A stretch of 64,000 nucleotides of DNA from Streptomyces antioxidans (GTDB lineage Bacteria > Actinomycetota > Actinomycetes > Streptomycetales > Streptomycetaceae). Location: NCBI RefSeq assembly GCF_000968685.2, contig NZ_LAKD02000011.1:62001-126000 (forward strand), read 5' to 3'. This document shows positions 44,809 to 55,178 of the stretch, one piece after another. The notes beneath the pieces are model-generated. The model worked only from the letters and a program-made list of their open reading frames with translations, had not been told where the DNA came from and made no database searches. A program made the translations under genes and the position numbers. How positions within the stretch are numbered: position 1 is the stretch's first letter; every line of letters begins with the position of its first letter.

Positions 44809-46350
44809 ATGAACCCTCGCGACCCCCTTGATGTCGGTGCCGCCGACGCCGCCGTCACGGACGGCGCCCTGCCACCCCAGGCGGCCGCCGCCTCCGCCGT
44901 CCACCCCGGGCCGACAGCCGGAGACCGGGACCCGGCGGCTGACGGAGACCGGGACCCGGCGGCTGACGGCGATACCGTCCTGGGGCGGCGCTACCGCGCT
45001 CTCACCCTCGGCATCGTCACCGTCGTCTCCCTCATCGCCTTCGAGGCGAGCGCGGTCAACACCGCGATGCCGGTCGCGGCCCGCGCGCTGGACGGGGTCG
45101 AGCTCTACGCGTACGCCTTCTCCGCCTACTTCACCGCGAGCCTGTTCGCGATGGCGCTGTCGGGGGAGTGGTGCGACCGCAAGGGGCCGCTGGCGCCGCT
45201 GTTCACCGGGATCGCGGCGTTCGCCGCCGGGCTCCTGGTGGCCGGTTCCGCACAGCGGATGTGGATGTTCGTGGGCGGGCGCGCGATACAGGGCATAGGC
45301 GGCGGGCTGGTGATCGTCGCGCTGTACGTGGTGGTGGGCCGCGCCTATCCGCGGCGGCTCCAGCCCGCCGTACTGGCGTCCTTCTCCGCCGCCTGGGTGC
45401 TGCCGGTCCTCGTCGGCCCGCTCGCTGCCGGGACCGTCACCGAACAGGCGGGCTGGCGCTGGGTGTTCCTCGCCATCCCGGTGCTGGTGCTGCCGCCGCT
45501 CGCGGTGATGCTCCCCGCGCTGCGCGCCCTGCCGCCGAGCGAGCTCTCCGCGGGCGTGAACCGCCGCCGCATCCTCCTCGCGCTCGCCGTCGCGGTCGGC
45601 GCCGGGCTGCTGCAGTACGCGGGCCAGGACCTCAGCTGGCTCTCCCTCGTCCCGGCCGCCGCCGGGCTCGCCCTGCTCGTCCCGTGCGTACTGCGGCTGC
45701 TGCCCAAGGGCACCTTCCGCGCCGCCCGCGGACTGCCGTCGGTGGTCCTGCTGCGCGGGATGGCGGCGGGGTCCTTCCTGGGCGCGGAGAGCTTCGTCCC
45801 GCTGATGCTGGTGACCCAGCGCGGCCTGTCCCCGACCGCCGCCGGGTTCTGCCTCAGCGGCGGCGGCCTCACCTGGGCCCTGGGCTCCTACACCCAGAGC
45901 CACCCCCGTCTGGAGCCACACCGCGAACGGCTGATGGGCCTCGGCCTGGTGCTGATGGCCGTCTCCATCGCCATGGTGCTCCCGGCCCTCTCCGACTCCG
46001 TCCCGGCCTGGATCGTGGCCGTGGCCTGGGTGATCGGCGGCTACGGAATGGGGCTGGCCATCTCCAGCGGGAGCGTGCTGCTGCTGAAGCTCTCGCGCCC
46101 GGAGGACGCGGGCAGCAACTCCGCCTCCCTCCAGGTCTCCGACGCGCTCGGCAACATCACGCTGGTCGGCCTCAGCGGTGTCCTCTTCGTCTCCTTCGGC
46201 GGCGGTGAGATCGCCGCCACCGGCACCGCTTCCACCGGCTCCGCGGCCACCCACCAGCCGGTCGCCTTCGGGGTGGTCTATGCGGCGATGGCGGCGGTGG
46301 CGCTGATGGGTGCGTGGGTGACGACGCGGTTGCGGCCCGAAAGTCGATAG
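44809..46350 (+). CDS. MFS transporter
   Basis: The 513-residue protein is a major facilitator superfamily transporter, probably a drug or metabolite exporter: LIAFEASAVNTAMPVAARAL, SGEWCDRKGPLAPLFTG, GGRAIQGIGGGLVIVALYVVVGRAYPRRLQPAV. At least twelve hydrophobic segments follow. The first 55 residues are Ala/Asp/Gly-rich and contain a direct duplication (GDRDPAAD twice) from a 24-bp DNA repeat at 44921-44968. No neighbouring biosynthetic gene indicates its substrate. Confidence 0.88.
   Translation: MNPRDPLDVGAADAAVTDGALPPQAAAASAVHPGPTAGDRDPAADGDRDPAADGDTVLGRRYRALTLGIVTVVSLIAFEASAVNTAMPVAARALDGVELYAYAFSAYFTASLFAMALSGEWCDRKGPLAPLFTGIAAFAAGLLVAGSAQRMWMFVGGRAIQGIGGGLVIVALYVVVGRAYPRRLQPAVLASFSAAWVLPVLVGPLAAGTVTEQAGWRWVFLAIPVLVLPPLAVMLPALRALPPSELSAGVNRRRILLALAVAVGAGLLQYAGQDLSWLSLVPAAAGLALLVPCVLRLLPKGTFRAARGLPSVVLLRGMAAGSFLGAESFVPLMLVTQRGLSPTAAGFCLSGGGLTWALGSYTQSHPRLEPHRERLMGLGLVLMAVSIAMVLPALSDSVPAWIVAVAWVIGGYGMGLAISSGSVLLLKLSRPEDAGSNSASLQVSDALGNITLVGLSGVLFVSFGGGEIAATGTASTGSAATHQPVAFGVVYAAMAAVALMGAWVTTRLRPESR
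44921..44968 (+). repeat. 24-bp direct tandem duplication in the MFS gene
   Basis: Two perfect adjacent copies (44921-44944 and 44945-44968) of a 24-bp unit starting GAGACCGGGACC encode a duplicated eight-residue stretch before the first membrane segment. Confidence 0.95.
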
Positions 46351-46382
46351 CACCACGCGGTACCACGCGGCACCATCGCGTC

Positions 46383-46580
46383 ATGGCAGCACTGAATCTA
46401 CGCTTTACGGACGAAGAGCTCGACGCTCTGCGCAAGCGCGCGGAGGCGGAGGGCCGGAGCATGCAGTCGTTCGCCCACGACGCGGTGATCGCTGCGATCA
46501 ATGAGCACAACCGGTTGTTCAACGAGGCCGCCGCCCATGTGTTGCGGGCGAGCGAAGAGCTCAACCGGAGGCTCGCCTGA
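46383..46580 (+). CDS. Ribbon-helix-helix antitoxin-like protein
   Basis: The 65-residue protein has the CopG/Arc pattern: a beta strand (AALNLRFTDEELDALRKRAEAEGRSMQSFAHDAVIAAI) followed by a charged helix that could wrap the toxin. It is the likely antitoxin and autorepressor for the Doc-type protein encoded next. The ATG at 46383 is 33 bp after the MFS stop. Its stop overlaps the doc start by one base (TGATG), so the pair is translationally coupled. Confidence 0.85.
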   Translation: MAALNLRFTDEELDALRKRAEAEGRSMQSFAHDAVIAAINEHNRLFNEAAAHVLRASEELNRRLA

Positions 46581-46954
46581 TGCACTACCTCACCCTGCCC
46601 GAGCTGCTGAACCTCGCCGAGCGGCTCGGGGCCGACGAGGTGCGCGACTACGGGCTGCTGGAGTCCGCGCTCGCCCGTCCGCAGGCGAGCGTCTTCGGCC
46701 AGGACGCCTACCCGGACGTGTGGCAGGAGGCGGCGGCGCTCATGGAGTCGCTGGCTCGCAACTACGCTCTGGTGGACGGCAACAAGCGGCTCTCCTGGTA
46801 CGCGACCTGGGTCTTCCTCCACGTCAACGGACACCCGCTGAACGCGGACTTCGACGTGGACGGGGCCGAGCGGTTCGTGCTGGGCGTCTGCCAGGGCGAG
46901 CTGGACGTGCCGAAGATCGCGGAGGGGCTGGCCCGGTTCACCAACGCGATGTGA
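46580..46954 (+). CDS. doc: Fic/Doc-family toxin with altered catalytic motif
   Basis: The 124-residue protein has the Doc fold: YLTLPELLNLAERLG, DYGLLESALARPQASVFGQDAYPDVWQEAAALMESLARN, then YALVDGNKRLSWYATWVFLHVNG. Active Fic/Doc proteins have HxFx(D/E)GNK; here the His position is Tyr62 (codon TAC at 46763-46765, one transition from CAC). Actinobacterial relatives I remember read RNHALVDGNKRL. Without the His, transfer of phosphate to EF-Tu (the Doc reaction) should fail, so it may be a detoxified copy. It forms a pair with the RHH gene, and a hairpin terminator follows. Confidence 0.87.
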   Translation: MHYLTLPELLNLAERLGADEVRDYGLLESALARPQASVFGQDAYPDVWQEAAALMESLARNYALVDGNKRLSWYATWVFLHVNGHPLNADFDVDGAERFVLGVCQGELDVPKIAEGLARFTNAM

Positions 46955-46958
46955 GCCT

Positions 46959-46980
46959 GATCCCACCCTCGGGTGGGATC
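46959..46980 (+). terminator. Hairpin terminator after doc
   Basis: GATCCCACC (46959-46967) pairs perfectly with 46972-46980 around the loop CTCG, 4 bp after the doc stop. Confidence 0.8.
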
Positions 46981-47065
46981 CGTGCGTACCCCCGAAGCGT
47001 GAGGACGGCACCGGTAGGCTGACGCGGTTCCCGATCGACCTCGCCGAGCAAGCCCGACGGAGACC

Positions 47066-48862
47066 GTGAGTACTACTGCCGCCTCCACCAGCCATCACCT
47101 CTCGCCCGCCTTTCCCGGCCGGGCGCCTTGGGGTACCGCGAGCAAGCTGCGCGCCTGGCAGCAGGGCGCGTTGGACAAGTACATCCAGGAGCAGCCGAGG
47201 GACTTCCTCGCGGTGGCGACCCCCGGCGCCGGGAAGACCACCTTCGCCCTGACCCTCGCCTCCTGGCTGCTGCACCACCATGTCGTCCAGCAGGTGACGG
47301 TCGTGGCGCCGACCGAGCATCTGAAGAAGCAGTGGGCGGAGGCCGCCGCGCGGATCGGCATCAAGCTGGACCCGGAGTACAGCGCGGGCCCGCTGAGCCG
47401 GGAGTACCACGGCATCGCCATCACCTACGCGGGCGTCGGCGTCCGGCCCATGCTGCACCGCAACCGGATCGAGCAGCGCAAGACCCTCGTCATCCTCGAC
47501 GAGATCCACCACGCCGGTGACTCCCGCTCCTGGGGCGAGGCGTGCCTGGAGGCGTTCGAGCCCGCGACCCGGCGGCTGGCGCTCACCGGCACCCCGTTCC
47601 GGTCCGACACCAACCCCATCCCCTTCGTCGCCTACGAGGAGGGCAACGACGGCATCCGGCGCTCCTCGGCCGACTACACCTACGGCTACGGCAACGCGCT
47701 GGGGGACGGCGTCGTGCGCCCCGTCATCTTCCTCTCCTACAGCGGCAACATGCGCTGGCGCACCAAGGCGGGCGACGAGATCGCGGCGCGGCTCGGCGAG
47801 CCGATGACCAAGGACGCCGTCTCCCAGGCGTGGCGCACCGCGCTCGATCCGCGCGGCGACTGGATGCCGAACGTGCTGCGCGCCGCCGACCGGCGGCTGT
47901 CCGAGGTCCGTAAGGGCATTCCGGACGCGGGGGCGCTCGTCATCGCCTCCGACCAGGACTCGGCCCGCGCCTACGCCAAGCTGATCCGCGAGATCACCGG
48001 CACCAAGGCGACGCTGGTGCTCTCCGACGAGGCGGCGGCGTCCCAGCGGATCGAGGACTTCAGCCGCTCCGACGACCGCTGGATGGTCGCGGTCCGCATG
48101 GTGTCGGAGGGGGTGGACGTGCCGCGGCTGGCGGTCGGGGTGTACGCGACCACCATCTCGACGCCGCTCTTCTTCGCCCAGGCCGTCGGCCGTTTCGTAC
48201 GGTCGCGGCGGCGCGGCGAGACCGCGTCCGTCTTCCTCCCCACCATCCCGATGCTGCTCGGCTTCGCCAATGAGATGGAGGTCGAGCGCGACCACGTCCT
48301 GGACAAGCCGAAGAAGGACGGCGAGGAGGAGGACCCGTACGCGGAGGAGGAGAAGCTCCTCGAGGAGGCCGAGAAGCAGCAGGACGAGGACACCGGCGAA
48401 CAGGACCAACTGCCCTTCGAGGCGCTGGAGTCGGACGCGGTCTTCGACCGGGTGCTGTACGACGGCGCCGAGTTCGGGATGCAGGCGCATCCGGGCAGCG
48501 ACGAGGAGCAGGACTACCTGGGCATCCCGGGGCTCCTCGAACCCGACCAGGTGCAGATGCTGCTCCAGAAGCGGCAGGCCAAGCAGATCGCGCACAGCCG
48601 CAAGAAGCCGGACGCGGAGGCGGATCTGCTGGAGCTTCCGGCGGAGCGGCGGCCGGTGGTCAGCCACAAGGAGCTGCTGGAGCTGCGCAAAGAGCTCAAC
48701 TCGCTGGTCGGGGCGTATGTCCACCAGAGCGGAAAGCCGCATGGTGTGATCCACACCGAACTCCGCCGGGTGTGCGGTGGCCCGCCGAGCGCGGAGGCGA
48801 CGGCGGGGCAGATCCGCGAGCGGATCAAAAAGGTCCGCGAGTGGGCAACCCGCATGCGCTGA
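47066..48862 (+). CDS. DEAD/DEAH-box SF2 helicase
   Basis: The 598-residue protein is a superfamily-2 helicase. The Q-type region LRAWQQGALDKY precedes Walker A ATPGAGKTTFALTLA (about 50-64), then motif Ia VVAPTEHLKKQW, motif II DEIHHAGD, motif III ALTGTPFRSD, and motif VI QAVGRFVRSRR. The DEIHH form and GTPFRSD recall UvrB/RecG-like or phage-type DNA helicases. An acidic stretch (about 415-450, EEEDPYAEEEKLLEEAEKQQDEDTG written in pieces here as EEEDPYAEEE and KQQDEDTGEQ) separates the motor from a C-terminal helical region. GTG 47066 follows CGGAGACC. The precise role is unknown. Confidence 0.88.
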   Translation: MSTTAASTSHHLSPAFPGRAPWGTASKLRAWQQGALDKYIQEQPRDFLAVATPGAGKTTFALTLASWLLHHHVVQQVTVVAPTEHLKKQWAEAAARIGIKLDPEYSAGPLSREYHGIAITYAGVGVRPMLHRNRIEQRKTLVILDEIHHAGDSRSWGEACLEAFEPATRRLALTGTPFRSDTNPIPFVAYEEGNDGIRRSSADYTYGYGNALGDGVVRPVIFLSYSGNMRWRTKAGDEIAARLGEPMTKDAVSQAWRTALDPRGDWMPNVLRAADRRLSEVRKGIPDAGALVIASDQDSARAYAKLIREITGTKATLVLSDEAAASQRIEDFSRSDDRWMVAVRMVSEGVDVPRLAVGVYATTISTPLFFAQAVGRFVRSRRRGETASVFLPTIPMLLGFANEMEVERDHVLDKPKKDGEEEDPYAEEEKLLEEAEKQQDEDTGEQDQLPFEALESDAVFDRVLYDGAEFGMQAHPGSDEEQDYLGIPGLLEPDQVQMLLQKRQAKQIAHSRKKPDAEADLLELPAERRPVVSHKELLELRKELNSLVGAYVHQSGKPHGVIHTELRRVCGGPPSAEATAGQIRERIKKVREWATRMR

Positions 48863-49407
48863 CGCCCGTGCGCCCCGGGGTCTGGGGGCGGGACTTGGCG
48901 GTTGGGGCGGTGGGTTTTCCCCCTCCCCGCCCCTTCCCGTAACTGGGGCTTCGCCGCTGGGCCCCGGTGTCGGGGCGGAGCCCCGGGTGTCCTCTGGTGC
49001 GGTGGCGCTCCGGGATGGCGGGACCCGTCTGTGGGCCTCGGGGGCTGGGGCTGGCCCCAGTTTTGGGGTGGGGGGACAGCCAGCCGCAGGCGTCCCCTCT
49101 GCGCAACCCCCTTTCGAAAAATTTCATCAACCGGTCGCAGACCCTTTTCGCGAATCCGGTCCAACCGGGACGATCCAGGGTGCCCCCATTGTGTACCCAT
49201 TGGTAGGTCCGCTCGGATTCTGGACAAACCCTTCCGCAAAGCGGACCAGCTCGCTAGCGTTCGGGCACGCACACGCCCCGTGGCAGCGCCGCCGCGGAGC
49301 GCAGCCGGTGCGTGACCACCGCGACCGGCGGCCTCTTCGCGCGCCGTCGTCGGGACCGGCGGGGCACCGCACGAAGAGCCGCCACTCATCACCGAGGAGG
49401 GGGCGTC
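48863..49407. other. 545-bp region without a gene upstream of the IclR regulator
   Basis: The first half is GC-rich with hairpin-forming repeats, including GGGGCGGAGCCCC at 48972-48984, the reverse complement of the repeat before the CGNR gene. The second half (about 49107-49260) is less GC-rich (TTTCGAAAAATTTCATC) and probably holds the iclR promoter and an operator-like palindrome. Frames open here show no recognisable protein. Confidence 0.6.
49233..49245 (+). promoter_or_regulatory. IclR-type operator candidate TCCG-N5-CGGA
   Basis: TCCGCAAAGCGGA is a perfect palindrome with a 3-bp centre, 162 bp before the IclR start. IclR proteins often bind TTCCG/CGGAA palindromes, so autoregulation is plausible. 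Confidence 0.4.
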
Positions 49408-50049
49408 GTGACCGCGGAGACCTCTCAGACGCTCGATCGGGGACTGCGCGTCCTCAAACTGCTCGCCGACACCGACCACGGGCTGACCGTGACCGAGCTG
49501 TCCAACAAGCTCGGCGTCAACCGCACCGTGGTCTACCGGCTGCTGGCCACCCTCGAGCAGCACTCCCTGGTCCGCCGGGACATCGGCGGGCGGGCGCGCG
49601 TCGGGCTCGGAGTGCTCCAGCTCGGCCGCCAGGTGCATCCGCTCGTACGGGAGGCGGCGCTGCCCGCGCTGCGCTCCCTCGCCGAGGACGTCGGCGCGAC
49701 CGCCCACCTCACCCTGGTCGACGGCACCGAGGCACTCGCCGTCGCGGTCGTCGAGCCGACCTGGACCGACTACCACGTGGCCTACCGGGCCGGATTCCGG
49801 CATCCGCTCGACCGCGGCGCCGCCGGACGCGCGATCCTCGCCGCCCGTGCGGGCCGCCCCGAGGACCCCGGGTACGCCCTCACCCACGGCGAACTGGAAG
49901 CGGGCGCGAGCGGTGCGGCAGCTCCGCTCGTCGGGGTGACGGGGATAGAGGGCAGCGTCGGCGTCGTGATGCTCTGCGACTCGGTCCCGGAGCGGGTCGG
50001 CCCCCGGGTGGTCGACGCGGCACGAGAGGTCTCGGACGCCTTGAGATAA
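49408..50049 (+). CDS. IclR-family transcriptional regulator
   Basis: The 213-residue protein has an N-terminal winged helix (about 7-65: TLDRGLRVLKLLADTDHGLTVTELSNKLGVNRTVVYRLL) and a C-terminal effector domain (about 80-210: LREVGA-type AEDVGATAHLTLVDGTEALAVAV, GRAILAARAG, GVTGIEGSVGVVML). GTG 49408 follows CGAGGAGGGGGC, a strong RBS. It is slightly shorter than the 240-270 residues usual for the family. Its target is unknown; the Lon-like protease gene begins 110 bp downstream on the same strand. Confidence 0.88.
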   Translation: MTAETSQTLDRGLRVLKLLADTDHGLTVTELSNKLGVNRTVVYRLLATLEQHSLVRRDIGGRARVGLGVLQLGRQVHPLVREAALPALRSLAEDVGATAHLTLVDGTEALAVAVVEPTWTDYHVAYRAGFRHPLDRGAAGRAILAARAGRPEDPGYALTHGELEAGASGAAAPLVGVTGIEGSVGVVMLCDSVPERVGPRVVDAAREVSDALR

Positions 50050-50159
50050 GGGCACGCGGGTGCATGCGGTGCGCCAGGCCGGGGTCCCGCCGCCCCGGGC
50101 GGCCCCCGGGGGCCGGGGTGGCGCCTCACTGCTCTCGGCGGTCAACTAGATTCGCACCC

Positions 50160-50945
50160 ATGCCTGCCGTCTCCCCCCGCGCCCGCACCCTCGCGCTCTG
50201 CTCCGCGCCCGTGCTCGCCCTGCTCGCGGTGGCCGCGTTCGCGCCGCTGCCGTTCACCGTGGCCCAGCCCGGTTCGACCGTGAACGTCCTGGGCTCCGAC
50301 CGCGGCAAGCAGGTGATCAGCGTGTCCGGGACCGGCACCCGTAAGACCGCCGGGCAGCTGCGGATGACGACGATCCTGGCGACCGGCCCGGACGCCACCG
50401 TGCGGGTGAAGGACGTGGTCAGCGGCTGGTTCGCCACCGACCGCGCGGTGATGCCGCATGACTCGGTCTACGTCGGCGGCACCACCAAGGAGATCGAGCG
50501 GCACAACGCCCAGGAGATGCGGGACTCCCAGTCCTCGGCCACCAGCGCCGCCCTCGGCTACCTCCACCGCTCCCCGCGCGATGTCAAGGTCACCCTGCGT
50601 CTCGCCGACGTCGGCGGTCCGAGCGCCGGGCTGCTCTTCTCCCTCGGCATCGTCGACAAGCTGGACGGCGACGGCCGCGGCGGCGACCTCACCGACGGCC
50701 GGACGATCGCGGGCACCGGCACCATCGACGCCAAGGGCAAGGTTGGAGCCGTGGGCGGGGTCCCGCTGAAGACGCGGGCCGCCAAGCGGGACGGCGCCAC
50801 GGTCTTCCTGGTGCCGAAGGCCGAATGCGCCGACGCCACGGCCGAACTGCCCAAGGGGCTGCGGCTGATTCCCGTCTCCACCCTCAAGGGTGCGGTGACG
50901 GCTCTGCGGGCGCTGCGCTCGGGCGGCGCGGTCCCGCACTGCTGA
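50160..50945 (+). CDS. Lon-like S16 serine protease, membrane-anchored
   Basis: The 261-residue protein has an N-terminal membrane or signal segment (about 10-30, LALCSAPVLALLAVAAFAPL), a middle region with WFATDRAVMPHDSVYVGGTTKEIERHN, and a Lon-type catalytic domain (about 130-250). The catalytic Ser is in VGGPSAGLLFSLG and the Lys in GGVPLKTRAAKRDGA; GTGTIDAKGKVGAVGG is a further S16 signature. There is no ATPase domain, so it is an ATP-independent secreted relative. The ATG at 50160 is chosen. Its 3' end overlaps the convergent MFS gene by 62 bp. Confidence 0.9.
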   Translation: MPAVSPRARTLALCSAPVLALLAVAAFAPLPFTVAQPGSTVNVLGSDRGKQVISVSGTGTRKTAGQLRMTTILATGPDATVRVKDVVSGWFATDRAVMPHDSVYVGGTTKEIERHNAQEMRDSQSSATSAALGYLHRSPRDVKVTLRLADVGGPSAGLLFSLGIVDKLDGDGRGGDLTDGRTIAGTGTIDAKGKVGAVGGVPLKTRAAKRDGATVFLVPKAECADATAELPKGLRLIPVSTLKGAVTALRALRSGGAVPHC

Positions 50946-52266
50946 GCGACGCCGCCGCCACGCTCCCGTCCACAGCCGCCCCCTTCTCCGCCGCCGCCCC
51001 CTCGTCCATCCCGCGCCAGGCCGGGAAGAGCAGCGGGCTGAGCGTGGCCAGGAAGTAGACACCGCCCGTCACCAGGAAGGCGGCGGTCAGCCCCACCCCC
51101 TCCACCAGACACCCGGCCGCGAGCCCGCCGAGCGGCATCACCACCCACACCCCCGCGGTGAGCGCCCCCGAGACCCGGCTGCGCAGCTCATCGGGGACGG
51201 CCTCGTACGTCACCGTGGTCAGGATCGGGTTGAGCATCCCCGCCGCGACCCCACTGGCCGCCATCGTCACGGCGAGCGGGGACACCCCGGGGACGAACGC
51301 CGCGATCAGGAACCGCGGCAGCCCGCACACCAGGAAGCTCACCGCGAACACCGTCCGGCGCGGAAAGCGGTCGCCCACCGCCCCGTACAGCAGTGCCCCC
51401 ACCAGCGCCCCGCCGCCGAACAGCGCCGTGAGCAGCCCGAGTTGCACCGAACCGCCCAGGTGCCGCTCGGCGTGCACCGGCAGCAGTACGGAGGACAGAC
51501 CCTGGTCGAGACCGTTGGTGACCATGACCATCAGCACGATGGCCAGCAGCAGCCGGTGGCGCAGCAGGAAGCGGTACCCCTCGCCCAGTTCGGTGCGGTA
51601 GGCGCGGGCGGACACCGGGACCACGGGCTTACGGGGCGCGGCGGCGGGCAGTCCGCGCAGCCCCGCCATGATCAGCACCGCGGACGCCGCGAACGTGGCC
51701 GCGTCCAGCAGCAGCACCGACGGCGGGCCGAGCAGCGCGATCAGCAGTCCGCCGAGCGCGGCGCCCAGCATCCTGGCCCCGCGCGAGGCCCCGTCGTAGA
51801 AGCTGGCCGCGCGGCTGAGGGTGGTGCCCGCCCGTTCGGCCAGCGCGGGGACGAGCACCTGCCGGGCGGTCTCGCCCGGTGCGTGGAGCAGTCCGCAGAA
51901 CGCCATCAGCGCGCACAGCTGCCAGAACCGCAGCAGCCCGGCGAAGTGCAGCACCGGAATCGTGGCGACGGCCACCCCGCACAGCGAGTCGGAGGCGATG
52001 GAGACGCGCCTACGGCCGATCCGGTCGATGACCGGCCCGCCGATGACGGCGGACACGACCACCGGCAGGGTCGCGCAGAAGGACACGAACCCGGCCTTGG
52101 CCGCGCTGCCCGTGGTCTCCAGGACGAACCACGGGACGGCGATCAGGGTGAGGGAATTGCCCGCTATGGAGACGGTGTTGGCGGCGAGGACCAGTGAGAG
52201 CGGTCTTCGGTCGTCCCCGCTGTTCTTCCCCCGGCGTGCTCTGTCTCCTATGTCGTCGGAGCCCAT
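50884..52266 (-). CDS. MFS exporter, enterobactin-exporter-like
   Basis: The 460-residue protein has twelve predicted membrane segments and the pattern of EntS/macrolide-efflux-like MFS exporters: NTVSIAGNSLTLIAVPWFVLETTGSAAKAGFV, DRIGRRRVSIASDSLCG, NGLDQGLSSVLLPV, DRFPRRTVF. The C-terminal 35 residues are Ala/Pro/Ser-rich and overlap the convergent protease gene. It is the last gene of a minus-strand set with a winged-helix regulator and a 71-residue protein (gaps of 1 and 21 bp), so it is probably controlled by that regulator. Confidence 0.9.
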   Translation of the reverse strand: MGSDDIGDRARRGKNSGDDRRPLSLVLAANTVSIAGNSLTLIAVPWFVLETTGSAAKAGFVSFCATLPVVVSAVIGGPVIDRIGRRRVSIASDSLCGVAVATIPVLHFAGLLRFWQLCALMAFCGLLHAPGETARQVLVPALAERAGTTLSRAASFYDGASRGARMLGAALGGLLIALLGPPSVLLLDAATFAASAVLIMAGLRGLPAAAPRKPVVPVSARAYRTELGEGYRFLLRHRLLLAIVLMVMVTNGLDQGLSSVLLPVHAERHLGGSVQLGLLTALFGGGALVGALLYGAVGDRFPRRTVFAVSFLVCGLPRFLIAAFVPGVSPLAVTMAASGVAAGMLNPILTTVTYEAVPDELRSRVSGALTAGVWVVMPLGGLAAGCLVEGVGLTAAFLVTGGVYFLATLSPLLFPAWRGMDEGAAAEKGAAVDGSVAAASLSSAGPRRPSAAPAEPSPHP

Positions 52267-52267
52267 A

Positions 52268-52483
52268 TCAGTGGTCGAATTGTGCGGTCAGACCGGACTG
52301 CGGCAGCCGCGGCGTGGCCAGCCGCAGCCCCACCTCCACCAGCGTCCAGCCGACCCGGGCGCGCAGTATCCGGGCGCGGGCGGGGCGGGAGCGGCGGTGG
52401 GGCCGGGACGCCTCGCGGGCCTCGTTGCGCAGACCCTCGGCGCGTATGTGGTGCAGCCAGAGATGGATCTCGTCGCCGTACAT
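52268..52483 (-). CDS. Small basic protein between regulator and exporter
   Basis: The 71-residue protein starts MYGDEIHLWLHHIRAEGLRNEA and is rich in Arg. I know similar short proteins next to ArsR-type regulators and MFS exporters in Streptomyces but no function. The ATG at 52483 has GGGGGGAC before it. It lies 21 bp after the regulator stop and its stop is 1 bp from the MFS start, so the three are one operon. Confidence 0.7.
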   Translation of the reverse strand: MYGDEIHLWLHHIRAEGLRNEAREASRPHRRSRPARARILRARVGWTLVEVGLRLATPRLPQSGLTAQFDH

Positions 52484-52504
52484 ATGTGGTCCCCCCAGGG
52501 ATCG

Positions 52505-53101
52505 TCAGTCCTCGTCGCGCGGGAAGGCGTGCAGATGGACGCGGTACGGGGCGGAGCCCTCGGTGTCCCGGTCCACCTCCCTCTCGCGGTAGCTCTCGAT
52601 GAGTTCGTGCACCTTGTCGAGCATTTCGCGGGCGAGTTCAGGCGTGAGACGAAGGTGAAAGTCGCTCAGGTCCGAGGCCCCCACCCATGTCTCCGACCAG
52701 TCGTGCAGGTTGCCCAGGAAGGTGGAGATCTGCTCCGTGTGGTGGTTGGCCACCTCGTGCAGCACGGTGTTCACCGCTCCCCGTACGGCCGGGTCGGGGT
52801 GGGCCAGGAACTTGGCGGAACCTATCCGGTGCCCCCTGTGCGCCGCCTTCCACCACCGCTCCCGCCCCTTGCCCCGCTCCGGGTCGTCCTCGACGAAGCC
52901 ATAGGTGGCCAGCTGTCGCAGATGGTAGCTCGTGGCGCCGCTGGACTCCCCCAATCTGTCGGCGAGTTGGGACGCGGTGGCCGGTCCGTACTCGCGCAGC
53001 GCCCCGAGCAGGCGCATCCGCAGCGGATGCGCGAGCCCGCGCAGGGAGCGGGGGTCGAGCACCCGGACTTCGTCGGACTCAGGCTGTTCGTTCTCTGCCA
53101 T
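52505..53101 (-). CDS. ArsR-like winged-helix transcriptional regulator
   Basis: The 198-residue protein has an ArsR/HTH_20-type winged helix (about 15-90: LRGLAHPLRMRLLGALREYGPATASQLADRLGESSGATSYHLRQLATYGFVEDD), then a helical C-terminal region (about 100-190) with SAKFLAHPDPAVRGAVNTVLHEV. The ATG at 53101 (MAENEQPES) is preferred; the in-frame upstream ATG at 53140 lies inside a palindromic operator. Downstream on the same strand are a small protein and an MFS exporter, the probable targets. A striking dyad 18 bp before the start suggests autorepression. Confidence 0.88.
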   Translation of the reverse strand: MAENEQPESDEVRVLDPRSLRGLAHPLRMRLLGALREYGPATASQLADRLGESSGATSYHLRQLATYGFVEDDPERGKGRERWWKAAHRGHRIGSAKFLAHPDPAVRGAVNTVLHEVANHHTEQISTFLGNLHDWSETWVGASDLSDFHLRLTPELAREMLDKVHELIESYREREVDRDTEGSAPYRVHLHAFPRDED

Positions 53102-53118
53102 GCGCCGCAGCATAAGCA

Positions 53119-53150
53119 TGCAAAGAACTAGTTGCAACACTTCCTTTGCA
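53119..53150. promoter_or_regulatory. Symmetric three-part operator at the winged-helix regulator promoter
   Basis: TGCAAAG-N5-GTTGCAAC-N5-CTTTGCA: the outer arms (53119-53125 and 53144-53150) are perfect inverted repeats, the centre (53131-53138) is a perfect 8-bp palindrome, and both spacers are exactly 5 bp. The motif TTGCA/TGCAA appears in each part. It is the likely binding site of the regulator encoded 18 bp away. Confidence 0.65.
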
Positions 53151-53193
53151 ACGGAGTCTTTGGACCTGCTTCAGGGCCTCCCGGGCCCGGTAC

Positions 53194-54956
<1,763 letters not shown>

Positions 54957-54983
54957 CCGCTGAGCGGCAGTCTCCGAACTCTC

Positions 54984-55013
54984 ACGCGGGGCGGGCAACG
55001 GCCCGCCCCGCGT
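54984..55013 (+). terminator. Hairpin terminator after hpd
   Basis: A perfect 13-bp stem (ACGCGGGGCGGGC at 54984-54996 with 55001-55013) and the loop AACG lie 27 bp after the hpd stop. Confidence 0.85.
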
Positions 55014-55095
55014 CGCTGCCCCCCCAATTCCGTGCACATGCACCCACACCCCCGCGCCCCTGCGCAGTCGGTGCCAGAAAAAGCGAACACCTGAA

Positions 55096-55109
55096 TGGGA
55101 GCGCTTTCT
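55096..55109 (+). promoter_or_regulatory. LacI-type operator candidate
   Basis: TGGGAGCGCTTTCT has the AGCGCT core of Streptomyces LacI-family sites (for example CebR, TGGGAGCGCTCCCA) with one intact half-site. It lies 70 bp before the Tat-secreted protein gene. Confidence 0.35.
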
Positions 55110-55178
55110 TACCGTCTACACTCACGGCGATCTGTTCACTCCAACACGGCGTGATCACACGGGAGTTGTTGAGTATCA

